From Gammaproteobacteria bacterium (lineage in GTDB: Bacteria; Pseudomonadota; Gammaproteobacteria; Chromatiales; Chromatiaceae), in contig JAJFJN010000057.1 in assembly GCA_021773975.1 (NCBI GenBank), forward strand, positions 1 through 59,732: a DNA stretch of 59,732 nucleotides, given 5' to 3'. Position numbers and translations under genes: made by a program. How positions within the stretch are numbered: position 1 is the first letter of the stretch; each line of letters opens with the position of its first letter. The notes below the pieces were generated by a model. That model saw only the letters and a list, made by a program, of their open reading frames with translations. It was not told the DNA's origin and made no database searches. Shown piece by piece: positions 8,520-18,463 of this stretch.

Positions 8520-10820
8520 TCAGAAGGAAGATCCAAAATTAAATTGGAAATTTTCAATTTCATCACCTGATTTAGTATTGTAAGGCTGAGCCAGGCTAAA
8601 GGTTAACAACCCCATTGGGGATGCCCAAACTGCCGCAACACCCGTTGAATAGCGTAGCTCACTTGCTTCAAAGCCCTCAGCCCCATCATCCATATCGAAA
8701 ACATTACCAAAGTCAGCAAAAAGACTCAGGCGAAGTGATTTTTCAGCTAGCTTAAACGGTGCTTTAAATAAAATCTCAGCACCGCCTGTTAGATTGAAAT
8801 TACCGCCCAATGCATCATCATTTGAATCACGAGGACCCAAAGTGTTTTCTGCAATGCCTCGCATTGAGCGAAAACCACCTGCAAAGAAATTTTCATAGAA
8901 AGGTAAGGTTTCTGTACCCGAATAACCATCACCATACCCAACATTACCCTTCATACCTAGAGTAAATACCTTACTCAAAGGAAAAAACTGCTGTAGTCTA
9001 TAGTTGATTTTATAGTATTCCAGATCACTACCTGGTAGCGCTATTTCAGCACCCATGCGCTGGCTTCTACCACGAGTTGGAAACATAATGCTATTTCTGG
9101 AATCAAAAACCCAACTCACCCCAGCCTTATAATCCAATAAACTTGTGCCATGCGTTGTTTTAAAGTCTGTAATTTGCGTTGATGCATTATTAGCTATATT
9201 GAAATCTGTACTCTCAATATCAAATGTAAACAGCAACCTGTCAAAATCACTGATTGGAACACCAAAGTTAACACCTGCAATCAAAACATCGGTTGAGTAA
9301 TCAGCACTATCCAATTCATCGAATTCTGTCTGCCGATATTTGAGATTAAATCCCCGACTAATGCCGTCCATCGTGTAGTAGGGGTTAGTGTAAGCTAGCT
9401 GATAGAGCGTATTAGCACTGCTGCTATTAAACCCCAGCGTTACCTGTTTACCTGTACCAAGAAAGTTATTTTGTGAAATGCTCGTATTGAATGTTACACC
9501 CTGTGATTGCGAGTAACCCACACCAGCCATAATATTACCGGCTGGCTTCTCTTCAACAGTAATGTTTATATCAACCTGATCGGTTGAACCTGCTACAGCT
9601 GGAGTCTCCACCGTAACATTTTCAAAAAACGATAGCCGTTCCAAGCGATCTCGTGAGCGGGAGACTTTTTCTGCGGAAAACCATGCCGACTCCATCTGGC
9701 GCATTTCACGACGCAGCACACGATCACGAGTACGAGTATTACCACGTAAATTTATACGCCTAACATAGACACGCTTACCTGGATCAACAAAGTATGTAAT
9801 AGCAACCTGCTTCTTCTCTGCATCGATTTCTGGGATGCTATTAACGTTAGCAAAAGCATAACCATAATTACCCAATAACTCATTAAGTCTCTCTGAGCTG
9901 GCAACCACTTTTTTGCGAGAAAAGACATGCCCACGTGTCAAGTGGATCAACTCAAACATCTCTTCTTTTGGAGCAACCAAATCACCAGCCAATAAAATAT
10001 CACTAATAGTAAAAACGTCACCCTCCGTAATATTTATAGTGATATAGATATCTTTTTTATCAGGGGTAATAGAGACCTGAGTCGAATCAATTTTGAAATT
10101 AATATAACCTTTATTCAGATAATAAGAACGTAGCGCTTCCAGATCACCTGATAACTTTTGCCGAGAATATTGGTTGTCTTTGGTATAGAAGGAGAACCAC
10201 CCGCCCGTGGTTAGTTTAAACGCATCCAACAGATCATCCTCATCAAAGGATGTGTTACCAACAATATTGATGTTTTTGATAGTGGCGGCACGGCCTTCAG
10301 AAATCTCAATAGCGATCCCTACTCGATTACGTTCCAACGGGGTTACAGTTGAGGTTAACCTGGCACCATATTTACCCTGACTGAAGTATTGACGACGCAA
10401 TTCCTGCTCGATTTTATCCAAAATAGAGCGGTTAAAGACTCTACCTTTAGCCAGTCCAATGTCCTTTAGCGCCTCTAGCAACTGTTCTGTCTCTAGCAAC
10501 TCATTACCAGAAAATGAAATATCTGCGACAGCTGGGCGTTCACGAACAGTAATTACCAGAATATCGCCTTCTCGCTCTAGACGCACATCCTTAAAAAAAC
10601 CTGTTTTATAGAGGGCACGAATAACATCGCCCGTCTGCTGATCTTCAACTTTCTGACCAACGGTTACAGGCATGTAATTAAACACGGTGCCAGCAGAGAT
10701 GCGTTGCAACCCTTCAACCCTAATATCCTGGATGACAAAGGAGCCAGCAATAACTGACAGTGGCATTAATAGCACACCAAGTAGTGTCAGTTTTGCCAGG
10801 TATCTTGGGGCAAGCAACAT
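8520..10820 (-). CDS. bamA: Outer membrane protein assembly factor BamA
   Basis: Core of the BAM machine that inserts beta-barrel proteins into the outer membrane. 766 residues: signal peptide (to about residue 25), five POTRA domains (about 26-425; the first begins FVIQDIRVEGLQRISAGTVF), then a 16-strand barrel ending in the typical C-terminal aromatic residue (FQFNFGSSF). The barrel contains GGFRSMRG, close to the conserved RGF/RGY-type motif of loop 6. It is encoded between rseP and skp. The 125-bp gap upstream of it could hold its own promoter; no sigma-E consensus was recognised there. Confidence 0.97.
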   Translation of the reverse strand: MLLAPRYLAKLTLLGVLLMPLSVIAGSFVIQDIRVEGLQRISAGTVFNYMPVTVGQKVEDQQTGDVIRALYKTGFFKDVRLEREGDILVITVRERPAVADISFSGNELLETEQLLEALKDIGLAKGRVFNRSILDKIEQELRRQYFSQGKYGARLTSTVTPLERNRVGIAIEISEGRAATIKNINIVGNTSFDEDDLLDAFKLTTGGWFSFYTKDNQYSRQKLSGDLEALRSYYLNKGYINFKIDSTQVSITPDKKDIYITINITEGDVFTISDILLAGDLVAPKEEMFELIHLTRGHVFSRKKVVASSERLNELLGNYGYAFANVNSIPEIDAEKKQVAITYFVDPGKRVYVRRINLRGNTRTRDRVLRREMRQMESAWFSAEKVSRSRDRLERLSFFENVTVETPAVAGSTDQVDINITVEEKPAGNIMAGVGYSQSQGVTFNTSISQNNFLGTGKQVTLGFNSSSANTLYQLAYTNPYYTMDGISRGFNLKYRQTEFDELDSADYSTDVLIAGVNFGVPISDFDRLLFTFDIESTDFNIANNASTQITDFKTTHGTSLLDYKAGVSWVFDSRNSIMFPTRGRSQRMGAEIALPGSDLEYYKINYRLQQFFPLSKVFTLGMKGNVGYGDGYSGTETLPFYENFFAGGFRSMRGIAENTLGPRDSNDDALGGNFNLTGGAEILFKAPFKLAEKSLRLSLFADFGNVFDMDDGAEGFEASELRYSTGVAAVWASPMGLLTFSLAQPYNTKSGDEIENFQFNFGSSF

Positions 10821-10945
10821 TTATTATCTAACCTTCTGTTTTTTCATGTTTTAAATAACCAACGAAGCAGATTCTGGCAGAACTCCTAATAATTGAATTC
10901 CATTCACCGCCCAATTTTAAGATGCTTAGTATAAGTTATCTTATC

Positions 10946-12310
10946 TCACGATCCCAGTAGCCTGGAAAAATCAACAAAGAATGCCAGCCCCATCAGCAAC
11001 AGCAGAACAATCATGCCAATTTTTTGCCCTTCCGCCTGCAATCGATCTGAAAGCGGGCTTCCTTTAGCTGCCTCTATTGCAAAAAAGAGCAGATGGCCGC
11101 CATCAAGAATAGGGATGGGCAAGAGATTCAACACGCCAAGGCTTATACTGAGTCCTGCAAGAAAACTTAAAAAGGAGACAAAACCGTAGCTTGCTGTCTG
11201 CCCAGCTGACTTTGCAATAGTGACAGGGCCGCCAAGGTTATTAACTGAGGCATCACCTGAAAACATTCGACCAGCCATCTTTAAAATCAACCAGGACAGA
11301 TTGGCTGTTTTTTCAACTGATGCAAACACCGCATCTATCGGCCCCAACTGAACAGTAACCTGATACTCCTGCAACAGATGATCATAATTACGGACACCAG
11401 CCCCAATATACCCTATCGAGTGATCCTCTTTTTTTGCTCCTGTCCTCAAGCTTATCGACTGCTGCCCACCTGCGCGTTCAATCTCAAACACCACCAACAT
11501 ATTAGGGTGCTTCTGAATATATTTAACCAGTTCTCGCCAATCACTTAGCAACCGACCATCAACTTCAACAATTCGATCCCCAACCTTCAAACCACCTTGT
11601 TCAGCAGCACCTCCAGCAACCAGCTCACCGATAACAGGGGGGATAGCTGGGCGAAGCGGCACTAAACCCACCGCTCCCATAGGATCACTATTCTCAGACA
11701 GCTCACCTATACTGGCTAGCTGTAGCAAACGTATACGCTCCATCCCTCGAGCATCTTGCACACGCACAGGCACGGTACTCTCTTCTATTGAGGCTGTGAG
11801 TATTGCAAAAGCAGCCGTTTCCCAGCTTGGTGTTTTCTTTTGAGCAACAGCCACAATCTTGTCATCTATCTGAAACCCTGCACTGTAGGCAGCTGTATCC
11901 TGCTTAACTTCAGCCACAATAGGTTTCAGTCCGGTCTCTCCCACCATAGAGGTTAGCCAGAAAGCCAGAATTGCAAAGATAAAATTGGCAATAGGACCCG
12001 CAGCTACAATGGCTGTACGCACAGGAAGGGACTGGCAATTAAAGGCTTGGTGACGTTGCTCTTTTGGAACAGGTGCTTCCCGCTCATCCAGCATTTTTAC
12101 AAAACCACCAAGCGGGATAACAGCCACCCGATACTCTGTACCATCAAGCGGACTAATACGTGTCCATAATGGCTTGCCAAACCCTATAGAGAAGCAGAGC
12201 ACCCTAACGCCTAATTTTCGTGCAACCCAGAAATGGCCAAACTCGTGAGCCGTAATTAGTATGCCTAGCGTTACAATAAAGGCAAATGCAGAAAAAAGAA
12301 AAGAACCCAT
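10946..12310 (-). CDS. rseP: Site-2 intramembrane zinc protease RseP
   Basis: Inner-membrane metalloprotease that cuts the anti-sigma-E factor RseA within the membrane after a first cut in the periplasm, and also clears signal peptides. About 454 residues. TM1 holds the zinc motif HEFGH (ITAHEFGHFWVARKLG). Two PDZ domains occupy the middle (one near VIGELVAGGAAEQGGLKVGDRIVEVDG). The third zinc ligand lies in LLPIPILDGGHL near the C-terminus, followed by the last TM segment. ATG at 12310 is chosen over TTG one codon upstream. Confidence 0.97.
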   Translation of the reverse strand: MGSFLFSAFAFIVTLGILITAHEFGHFWVARKLGVRVLCFSIGFGKPLWTRISPLDGTEYRVAVIPLGGFVKMLDEREAPVPKEQRHQAFNCQSLPVRTAIVAAGPIANFIFAILAFWLTSMVGETGLKPIVAEVKQDTAAYSAGFQIDDKIVAVAQKKTPSWETAAFAILTASIEESTVPVRVQDARGMERIRLLQLASIGELSENSDPMGAVGLVPLRPAIPPVIGELVAGGAAEQGGLKVGDRIVEVDGRLLSDWRELVKYIQKHPNMLVVFEIERAGGQQSISLRTGAKKEDHSIGYIGAGVRNYDHLLQEYQVTVQLGPIDAVFASVEKTANLSWLILKMAGRMFSGDASVNNLGGPVTIAKSAGQTASYGFVSFLSFLAGLSISLGVLNLLPIPILDGGHLLFFAIEAAKGSPLSDRLQAEGQKIGMIVLLLLMGLAFFVDFSRLLGS

Positions 12311-12340
12311 CAATTATGCTCTACGCTAATATTTAAGACT

Positions 12341-13519
12341 TCAGACCAGCGCGCTGATCTGTTGTTCCGCTACATAGCGGGCTTCTGCATCAACCTCTAA
12401 CAATTCACTAAGGTTTTGAGCGCCTACAACAGGGATCATAGCAAGCGTAGACTCTACAATCTTTGGAATGGCAGTAAAACCTATGCGCTTATCCAGAAAG
12501 GCAGCTACTGCAATCTCATTGGCTGCATTCAATATAGCAGGAGCACTTCCACCTTGTTCAATAGCTTGGTATGCCAGAGATAAGCAGGGGAAACGCTGGC
12601 AGTCTGGCGCTTCAAAATCAAGCCGGGCAATCTCAAACAGATTCAAGCTGCTGACACCAGACTCAATACGCTTTGGCCATGCTAAAGCATGTGCAATGGG
12701 GGTCCGCATATCTGGGTTTCCCATCTGTGCCAATACTGAACCATCGGTATATTCCACCATTGAGTGGATAACGCTCTGTGGATGCAGCACAACTTTAATC
12801 TTATCTGGCTGTGTATGGAACAGCCAGCAGGCCTCAATAACTTCAAGCCCTTTATTCATCATCGTTGCTGAATCAACTGAGATCTTTTGCCCCATACTCC
12901 AATTGGGATGGGCACAGGCCTGCTCAGGGGTAACCTGGAGAAGCTCTTCAGCTGACATTTCACGGAAAGGTCCACCAGAAGCTGTTAGCAGGATGCTACG
13001 CACCCCCACATCGGCAAACCCTTTGGCATAATCAGGAGGCATACATTGAAAGATTGCATTATGCTCACTATCAATCGGCAAAACCTCTGCACCATACTTC
13101 TCAGCTTCATCCATAAACAGCTGACCAGAGACAACCAACGCCTCTTTATTTGCTAGTAACAGACGTTTCCCTGCGCGCACTGCTGATAGTGCAGGCAGCA
13201 ATCCTGCTGCGCCAACAATAGCAGCCATTACATAGTCTACTTCTGGTAGCCGTGAAACCTCTTCAAGACCATCGATACCACTCAGTACCTGGATATAAGA
13301 TGCCTTGGACTTTAATCGATTTGCAAGGTCTTGAGCGCTCTTCTCATCTGCCATTACGGCATAATCTGGATGGAATTGTAGGCACTGCAGAAATAGATCT
13401 TCTACATTGCTATTTGCAGTAAGTGCAACCACGCGATACAGATCAGGGTGGCGAGCAACAACATCCAGGGTGCTTACTCCGATTGAACCCGTTGCCCCCA
13501 ATACCGTTATCCCTTTCAC
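12341..13519 (-). CDS. dxr: 1-deoxy-D-xylulose 5-phosphate reductoisomerase
   Basis: Second enzyme of the MEP isoprenoid pathway: NADPH-dependent rearrangement and reduction of DXP to MEP. 392 residues. N-terminal Rossmann motif [16 protein letters not shown]. Active site and metal-binding segment [11 protein letters not shown], the flexible loop region ASGGPFREM, and [23 protein letters not shown] all match the family. Overlaps cdsA by 4 nt (ATGA), so the two are likely translationally coupled. It supplies the isoprenoid units used by the neighbouring uppS. Confidence 0.98.
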   Translation of the reverse strand: MKGITVLGATGSIGVSTLDVVARHPDLYRVVALTANSNVEDLFLQCLQFHPDYAVMADEKSAQDLANRLKSKASYIQVLSGIDGLEEVSRLPEVDYVMAAIVGAAGLLPALSAVRAGKRLLLANKEALVVSGQLFMDEAEKYGAEVLPIDSEHNAIFQCMPPDYAKGFADVGVRSILLTASGGPFREMSAEELLQVTPEQACAHPNWSMGQKISVDSATMMNKGLEVIEACWLFHTQPDKIKVVLHPQSVIHSMVEYTDGSVLAQMGNPDMRTPIAHALAWPKRIESGVSSLNLFEIARLDFEAPDCQRFPCLSLAYQAIEQGGSAPAILNAANEIAVAAFLDKRIGFTAIPKIVESTLAMIPVVGAQNLSELLEVDAEARYVAEQQISALV

Positions 13520-14340
13520 TTGCCTGCACCCAATAACATAAGGCCAAAGACAAAGACTGGAGCTGCTGCAGTTACGCTGTCAATACGGTCAAGTATGCCA
13601 CCATGCCCCGGTAATAAATTACCACTATCCTTTACATCTGCCTGGCGTTTAATCAGGCTCTCAAAAAGATCGCCTTCAACAGAGACCAGACAGGTAAGAA
13701 TACAGAGTGGTATCGTAGCCAGTAGGCCACCAAGATCTGGCTTCATCCACGCAAGTATTACCCCGCAGATAACAGCCCCAGCCAGCGCACCATATACACC
13801 TTCTCTTGTCTTACCCGGACTAATAACAGGTGCTAGCTTTACTCGCCCCCAACGTCGTCCAGCAAAGTAAGCACAACTATCTGAAGCCCAGATCAAGACT
13901 AAAACGAAGAGCACCAAAACGGGGCCATCCTTACCATAACCATGAAGAAAAATAAGCGCAATCCAACAGGGAAGTAGCACTAAAAATCCGAGCGCAGCCC
14001 TCAACACATGTGGCCCAGCTGTTATTTTATGTATTGCTTTAATACGCACAAGCAGTACCGCTCCCAACAACCACCCTGCAGTTGTCACAGCCAGCGCCCA
14101 GTAATTAAAATCAACATGCGAGATCATGGTGGCGGCCACACTCAAGGCTATCGCCATCAATGCAAGGAAAACAGATTGCCACAATAAAACGGACAGCCCA
14201 GATAATCTTGCCCATTCCAACGCACCAAGCATTACCACCGCTGCAAAAAACAGTGCCACCCAAAAAGTAGGAAGAAAAAAAACACCACCGACCACAAGTG
14301 GAATCAACAAAGCAGCTGTAAGGAGTCTCTGAGCAAGCAT
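13516..14340 (-). CDS. cdsA: Phosphatidate cytidylyltransferase
   Basis: Integral membrane enzyme making CDP-diacylglycerol from phosphatidic acid and CTP, the branch point for all phospholipids. 274 residues with about 7-8 hydrophobic segments. The family signature is visible near the C-terminus ([36 protein letters not shown]), with the conserved D-S-K/D-G-N-x-LPGHGG-x-LDR-x-D pattern. It follows uppS and precedes dxr, both in the same transcription unit. Confidence 0.96.
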   Translation of the reverse strand: MLAQRLLTAALLIPLVVGGVFFLPTFWVALFFAAVVMLGALEWARLSGLSVLLWQSVFLALMAIALSVAATMISHVDFNYWALAVTTAGWLLGAVLLVRIKAIHKITAGPHVLRAALGFLVLLPCWIALIFLHGYGKDGPVLVLFVLVLIWASDSCAYFAGRRWGRVKLAPVISPGKTREGVYGALAGAVICGVILAWMKPDLGGLLATIPLCILTCLVSVEGDLFESLIKRQADVKDSGNLLPGHGGILDRIDSVTAAAPVFVFGLMLLGAGK

Positions 14341-14364
14341 TAGTGTTGAAGTATAGGGAGGTGA

Positions 14365-15135
14365 TTATTGATTTTTTATTGCCCTAATCTGCTCAGATGT
14401 TTTGCCAAACCTGCGTTCCCTCTGACTAAACTCTTGTATTGCCAGATCAAGTGCAGCTGCATCAAAATCCGGCCAAAGTTGCTCGCTGAAATAAAATTCA
14501 GAATAGGCCATCTGCCACAAGACAAAATTACTTATCCGCTGCTCGCCACCTGTGCGGATAAAGAGATCTGGATCAGGTAGGTCAGCAAAAGAGAGTTCTG
14601 CATTTATTGTGGCTTCAGTAATCTCATCAGGCTGTAGATCACCGCTCTTTACTTTTTCAGCTACTCTTTTAGTAGCCTGGGTGATATCCCAACGGCCACC
14701 ATAATTGGCAGCAATCTGTAGCATCAGTCCACTGTTCTCAGCTGTTGCCTCTTCTGCCATATGGATGTGTTCTTGCAGCTTCTCTGGAAATGCTGTTCGC
14801 TCACCAATAACACGCAAACAAACATTGTTTTTTTTCAAACGCTTAACATCTCGCTGTAGCGCAATCATAAACAGATCAAACAACAGCCCAACCTCCTTTT
14901 TGGGGCGTTTCCAATTTTCACTGCTGAATGCAAAAAGCGTTAATGCCTCTACACCTTTTTTCGCACATGCCTCAACAACAGTTCGTACAGAGTCGGCACC
15001 GGCACGATGTCCTACATGCCTCGGGGAGTTTCGATTTTTCGCCCAGCGGCCATTGCCATCCATTATTATGGCAACATGCCGCGGGATTCTTGTCATCTGG
15101 CTCTGATCTTCTGATTCGGCATCATTAGCACCCAC
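14365..15135 (-). CDS. uppS: Undecaprenyl diphosphate synthase
   Basis: Cis-prenyltransferase that adds eight IPP units to FPP to make the C55 carrier for peptidoglycan and O-antigen. The catalytic P-loop is HVAIIMDGNGRWAKNR, and the C-terminal RTGGEQRISNFVLWQ is the signature. The start is uncertain. A GTG at 15135 has GGAGG 10 nt upstream and gives 256 residues. An ATG at 15096 would start MTRIPRHVAIIMDG. A TTG at 15165 is less likely. The peptide before RHVAI is acidic and poorly conserved, so start choice does not affect function. Confidence 0.95.
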   Translation of the reverse strand: MGANDAESEDQSQMTRIPRHVAIIMDGNGRWAKNRNSPRHVGHRAGADSVRTVVEACAKKGVEALTLFAFSSENWKRPKKEVGLLFDLFMIALQRDVKRLKKNNVCLRVIGERTAFPEKLQEHIHMAEEATAENSGLMLQIAANYGGRWDITQATKRVAEKVKSGDLQPDEITEATINAELSFADLPDPDLFIRTGGEQRISNFVLWQMAYSEFYFSEQLWPDFDAAALDLAIQEFSQRERRFGKTSEQIRAIKNQ

Positions 15136-15169
15136 GCCATCAAGACCTCCTATAAACAGCGTCAAAATC

Positions 15170-15727
15170 TTAAAACGCCATTAAATCAGCTTCTTTTTTA
15201 GCAAGAAGCTCATCAACTTCCTTGACGTGCTGATCCGTCAATTTTTGAATAATCTCTTCACCACGGCGCTCATCATCCTCAGAAATTAGTTTCTCTTTAA
15301 CCAAGTCCTTAAGATCAGAATTAGCATCTCTGCGAATATTACGGATAGAGATACGTGATTGCTCAGTCTCATTCCTAACAACACGAATCAGATCTTTCCG
15401 GCGCTCTTCAGTCAATGGAGGCAGAGGAACACGAATTACATTTCCTGCTGAATTTGGATTTAAACCAAGATTAGAGTTAAGAATAGCTTTTTCAACTGCG
15501 GCTATCATGGGCTGCTCCCATGGAACAATCGACAGTGTTCGGGCATCCTCAACATTCACGTTGGCAACCTGACTCAACGGGACATCTGAGCCATAATAAG
15601 AGACACGAATCTGGTCAAGCAGACTTGGATGTGCACGACCTGTACGAACTCGTGCTAAATCATGAACCAAAGCCTCTACACTCTTACCCATACGTACTGC
15701 AGCATCTTTCTTTATATCATCAATCAT
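15170..15727 (-). CDS. frr: Ribosome recycling factor
   Basis: With EF-G, splits post-termination ribosomes. From the ATG at 15727 the protein is 185 residues, exactly the length of E. coli RRF, and begins [20 protein letters not shown]. The conserved [14 protein letters not shown] and a three-helix-bundle pattern with [13 protein letters not shown] are present. A GTG four codons upstream lies inside the pyrH stop region and is rejected. The start is one base past the pyrH stop codon. Confidence 0.98.
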   Translation of the reverse strand: MIDDIKKDAAVRMGKSVEALVHDLARVRTGRAHPSLLDQIRVSYYGSDVPLSQVANVNVEDARTLSIVPWEQPMIAAVEKAILNSNLGLNPNSAGNVIRVPLPPLTEERRKDLIRVVRNETEQSRISIRNIRRDANSDLKDLVKEKLISEDDERRGEEIIQKLTDQHVKEVDELLAKKEADLMAF

Positions 15728-15728
15728 T

Positions 15729-16451
15729 TCAGTTTCCACCCTCTACCAAAGTGCCTATATCCTCTCCCTGTAGCAACCGCATCAAGGCACCATGATCGCT
15801 GATATTCATCACGCGCAGGGGGATATTATTATCACGGCATAACACAATTGCTGTTGCATCCATTACCTGTAGCTTTCGTATCAACACCTGATCATAATCC
15901 AGGCGAGAATACATTTCTGCTGTAGGATCTTTATAAGGGTCGGCAGAATACACGCCATTTACCTTTGTTGCCTTTATAAGCAGTTCAGCACCAATTTCAA
16001 CCGCTCTCAAACTGGCTGCAGAATCGGTTGTAAAAAATGGGTTACCTGTTCCTGCGGCTAACAGAACAACACGCCCTTTTTCCAGGTGGCGGACAGCACG
16101 ACGGCGAATGTAATCTTCACAAACCTCATGAATGCTGAGAGATGACATTACCCGAGCGGGGACATCAATACGCTCTAATGCATCCTGCATAGCAAGGGAG
16201 TTCATGACTGTTGCCAGCATACCCATGTGATCACCTGTGACCCGATCAATACCAGCCTCAGCCAGTCCAGCTCCGCGAAAGATATTACCTCCGCCAATCA
16301 CCAAACCAATCTGAACGCCAGCATTAACCAGGTCTCGTATTTCACCTGCCATACGGGCAATAGTTTCTGGATCTATCCCAAAATCAGCCTTACCCATCAG
16401 CGCTTCGCCACTGAGCTTTAGCAGTACTCGTTTACAGATCATTTCAGACAC
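15729..16451 (-). CDS. pyrH: Uridylate kinase
   Basis: Hexameric UMP kinase of the amino-acid-kinase fold; phosphorylates UMP to UDP and is allosterically controlled by GTP and UTP. 240 residues. [13 protein letters not shown] at the N-terminus, [12 protein letters not shown] and [17 protein letters not shown] are family signatures. The start is GTG with AAGGGG about 7 nt upstream; an ATG three codons later lacks good spacing. It is in the conserved order rpsB-tsf-pyrH-frr. Confidence 0.98.
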   Translation of the reverse strand: MSEMICKRVLLKLSGEALMGKADFGIDPETIARMAGEIRDLVNAGVQIGLVIGGGNIFRGAGLAEAGIDRVTGDHMGMLATVMNSLAMQDALERIDVPARVMSSLSIHEVCEDYIRRRAVRHLEKGRVVLLAAGTGNPFFTTDSAASLRAVEIGAELLIKATKVNGVYSADPYKDPTAEMYSRLDYDQVLIRKLQVMDATAIVLCRDNNIPLRVMNISDHGALMRLLQGEDIGTLVEGGN

Positions 16452-16484
16452 ATATTGCCCCTTGTTATAAATACAACTACCGAG

Positions 16485-17372
16485 CTATTCGCCGCGTACT
16501 TGCGCCATAACTTCTTCGGCAAAGTTCTCCGTCTTCTTCTCAATACCTTCACCGACTTCAAAGCGCTGAAAACGAATCACTTTCGCATTTGCGTCAGCCA
16601 GCAGTTTTTCAACTGTTACATCAGTGTCTTTTACAAAAGGCTGCCCTAGTAGGGTGATCTCAGCCAGGTATTTGCGTACACGGCCTTCAACAATTTTATC
16701 TACAATATTCTCTGGTTTACCGCTTTCCAAGGCCTGTGCCTTGTAGATTCCACGCTCTTTTTCAAGCGTTTCAGCAGGCACGCCATCCGAATCAACGCAG
16801 AGTGGATTTGTCGCAGCTACATGCATGGCAATATCCTTACCCAATGCGGCATCACCACCTTCTATCTCCACCAGCACACCAATGCGAACACCGTGACGGT
16901 AGCTAATAATTGTGCCAATTTCTGACTCAAAACGTGCAAAACGGCGAACATTCATGTTTTCACCGATCTTTGAAATCAGCGCTTCGCGTGCTGTGTTGAT
17001 GGTAGTCTCTTCACCTTTGTGCAAAGGCTGATTCAGCAGTGCTTCAACATCTGTGGCTTCACCTGTTAGCGCGCACTCAGCAACGGCATCGGCAAATGAG
17101 GTGAAATTATCATCTTTTGCAACGAAATCAGTTTCGCAGTTAACCTCAACAATTGAAGCTTGCTTATTGTCAGCACTAGCCGCAATAACAATAAGACCAT
17201 CTGCAGCTGTACGCCCAGCTTTTTTAGCAGCTTTGGCTTGACCTGATTTACGCATATTTTCAATAGCGACTTCAATATCGCCATTGGATTCTACTAATGC
17301 TTTCTTGCATTCCATCATGCCGGAGCCTGTGCGTTCACGCAGTTCCTTAACCTGAGAGGCTGTAATAGCCAT
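16485..17372 (-). CDS. tsf: Elongation factor Ts
   Basis: Nucleotide exchange factor that regenerates EF-Tu-GTP. From ATG at 17372 it is 295 residues (E. coli 283), starting [26 protein letters not shown] with the UBA-like N-domain, followed by [15 protein letters not shown], the exchange core that contacts EF-Tu. The GAGGAAAA ribosome binding site just upstream decides this start over an 11-codon extension. It follows rpsB after an 118-bp gap that contains a hairpin. Confidence 0.98.
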   Translation of the reverse strand: MAITASQVKELRERTGSGMMECKKALVESNGDIEVAIENMRKSGQAKAAKKAGRTAADGLIVIAASADNKQASIVEVNCETDFVAKDDNFTSFADAVAECALTGEATDVEALLNQPLHKGEETTINTAREALISKIGENMNVRRFARFESEIGTIISYRHGVRIGVLVEIEGGDAALGKDIAMHVAATNPLCVDSDGVPAETLEKERGIYKAQALESGKPENIVDKIVEGRVRKYLAEITLLGQPFVKDTDVTVEKLLADANAKVIRFQRFEVGEGIEKKTENFAEEVMAQVRGE

Positions 17373-17407
17373 GGTGTTTTCCTCTACAAATAATTCAAAA
17401 CCCAACA

Positions 17408-17440
17408 GCCCCTATAAGGCATAACCCCCCGAATAGGGGC
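17408..17440 (-). terminator. Hairpin between rpsB and tsf
   Basis: GCCCCTAT at 17408-17415 and ATAGGGGC at 17433-17440 are perfect 8-bp inverted repeats around a 17-nt loop. No U-run follows on the minus strand, so full termination is doubtful. A partial attenuator or an RNA stability element between the abundant rpsB message and tsf is the likelier reading. In E. coli the rpsB-tsf gap also holds an attenuator. Confidence 0.4.
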
Positions 17441-17490
17441 CGCGAGTTCAATATTCGACTGTCAATTCAGCCGGTCCGAAAGTGTTGTAA

Positions 17491-18240
17491 TTAAGCCTTT
17501 GCTGGCTCTTTTACTTCCACAAACTCATCTTCCGCAGCGCCGCCCATGTGGGCTGCACTGGCTCTGCCTTCCAATGCAGCTGCTGCTGCACTCTGCACGT
17601 AGAGTTGGATGGCACGGATTGAGTCATCATTACCGGGTATAACGTAATCAATATTATCTGGGGCATTGTTGGTATCAACTACACCAACAACAGGTATACC
17701 CAGCTTAACTGCTTCGCTGACTGCAATATCTTCATTGCCAACATCAACAATGAATAAGGCATCAGGAATGCTCCCCATATTTTTGATGCCGCCCAGACTA
17801 CGTTCTAACTTGTCCATCTCACGGCGCATGCCCAAGGCTTCTTTTTTATTAAAACGTTGCTCAACGCTACCATCTTCAAACATAGCTTCAAGATCTTTCA
17901 AGCGCTTGATGGATTGCTTAATGGTTTTAAAGTTGGTCAACATGCCACCTAGCCAACGGTGGTCAACAAATGGCATACCACAACGCAAAGCTTCTTCTTT
18001 GATGACTTTTGAAGCAGCCCGCTTAGTGCCAACAAATAGGATCTTGCCGCCATTGGCAGAGAGGGTGCCAATAAAATTCATGGCATCATTAAATAATGGA
18101 AGCGTCTTCTCCAGATTAACAATATGAATTTTGTTGCGATGTCCAAAGATATATGGACCCATTTTTGGGTTCCAATAACGGGTCTGATGACCGAAGTGCA
18201 CGCCTGCCTCAAGCATTTGGCGCATAGAAACTGCACTCAT
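17491..18240 (-). CDS. rpsB: 30S ribosomal protein S2
   Basis: Late-binding small-subunit protein at the head-body junction. From ATG at 18240 it is 249 residues and begins [53 protein letters not shown] and [25 protein letters not shown] are all conserved S2 blocks. The TAGGAG ribosome binding site 8 nt upstream fixes the start; the 18-codon upstream extension is leader RNA. First gene of the minus-strand block. Confidence 0.98.
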   Translation of the reverse strand: MSAVSMRQMLEAGVHFGHQTRYWNPKMGPYIFGHRNKIHIVNLEKTLPLFNDAMNFIGTLSANGGKILFVGTKRAASKVIKEEALRCGMPFVDHRWLGGMLTNFKTIKQSIKRLKDLEAMFEDGSVEQRFNKKEALGMRREMDKLERSLGGIKNMGSIPDALFIVDVGNEDIAVSEAVKLGIPVVGVVDTNNAPDNIDYVIPGNDDSIRAIQLYVQSAAAAALEGRASAAHMGGAAEDEFVEVKEPAKA

Positions 18241-18368
18241 ATGATTACTCCTAAAATTGTAAAGGGTTAGGCCTCCACGAACCCCAGAAAACAACCCGAT
18301 TTAACGGGCACCCCGCCTTCTGTGTCGGTGCGTGTGAGAATTAAGCGGTAATCGTTTGCGAATCCGCG
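18241..18368 (-). ncRNA. Candidate rpsB leader (t44-type autoregulatory RNA)
   Basis: The approximately 130-nt 5' untranslated region of rpsB has structure. GGGTT/AACCC arms (minus strand, 18293-18297 with 18264-18268) enclose a purine-rich segment, and CGGG-GTG-CCCG forms a small hairpin just upstream. In Gammaproteobacteria the rpsB leader (described as t44 RNA in E. coli) is bound by free S2 to repress rpsB-tsf translation. The position fits. Identity is inferred from position and these helices, not from a covariance search. Confidence 0.5.
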
Positions 18369-18374
18369 GCGCGT

Positions 18375-18403
18375 TTTATACCATAAACGGCTTATTGTCA
18401 CAA
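18375..18403 (-). promoter_or_regulatory. rpsB promoter with GC-rich discriminator
   Basis: On the minus strand TTGTGA (18398-18403), a 17-nt spacer, then TATAAA (18375-18380). The bases after the -10 read ACGCGCCGCGG, a GC-rich discriminator of the kind found at ppGpp/DksA-repressed ribosomal promoters. The -35 overlaps a perfect palindrome (GTCACAATTGTGAC). Confidence 0.6.
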
Positions 18404-18429
18404 TTGTGACGACCTTAATATTTAAGGTC
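18397..18429. promoter_or_regulatory. Two adjacent palindromes between rpsB and map
   Basis: GTCACAATTGTGAC (18397-18410) is a perfect 14-bp palindrome. It abuts GACCTTAA-TAT-TTAAGGTC (18411-18429), a perfect 8-bp inverted repeat followed by four T. The first overlaps the rpsB -35 element. Together they sit at the divergence point and could be an operator. The second could instead act as a terminator-like hairpin at the start of the map transcript. Confidence 0.4.
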
Positions 18430-18463
18430 TTTTGATTCAATCAACACATCAGGATTAACAACA

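Noticed and set aside
12468-13031. 187-codon plus-strand frame opposite dxr
   Set aside because: It lies fully antisense to a strongly conserved dxr and has no recognisable domain; a shadow of codon bias.
17666-18127. 153-codon plus-strand frame opposite rpsB
   Set aside because: Antisense to S2 with no ribosome binding site or family match.
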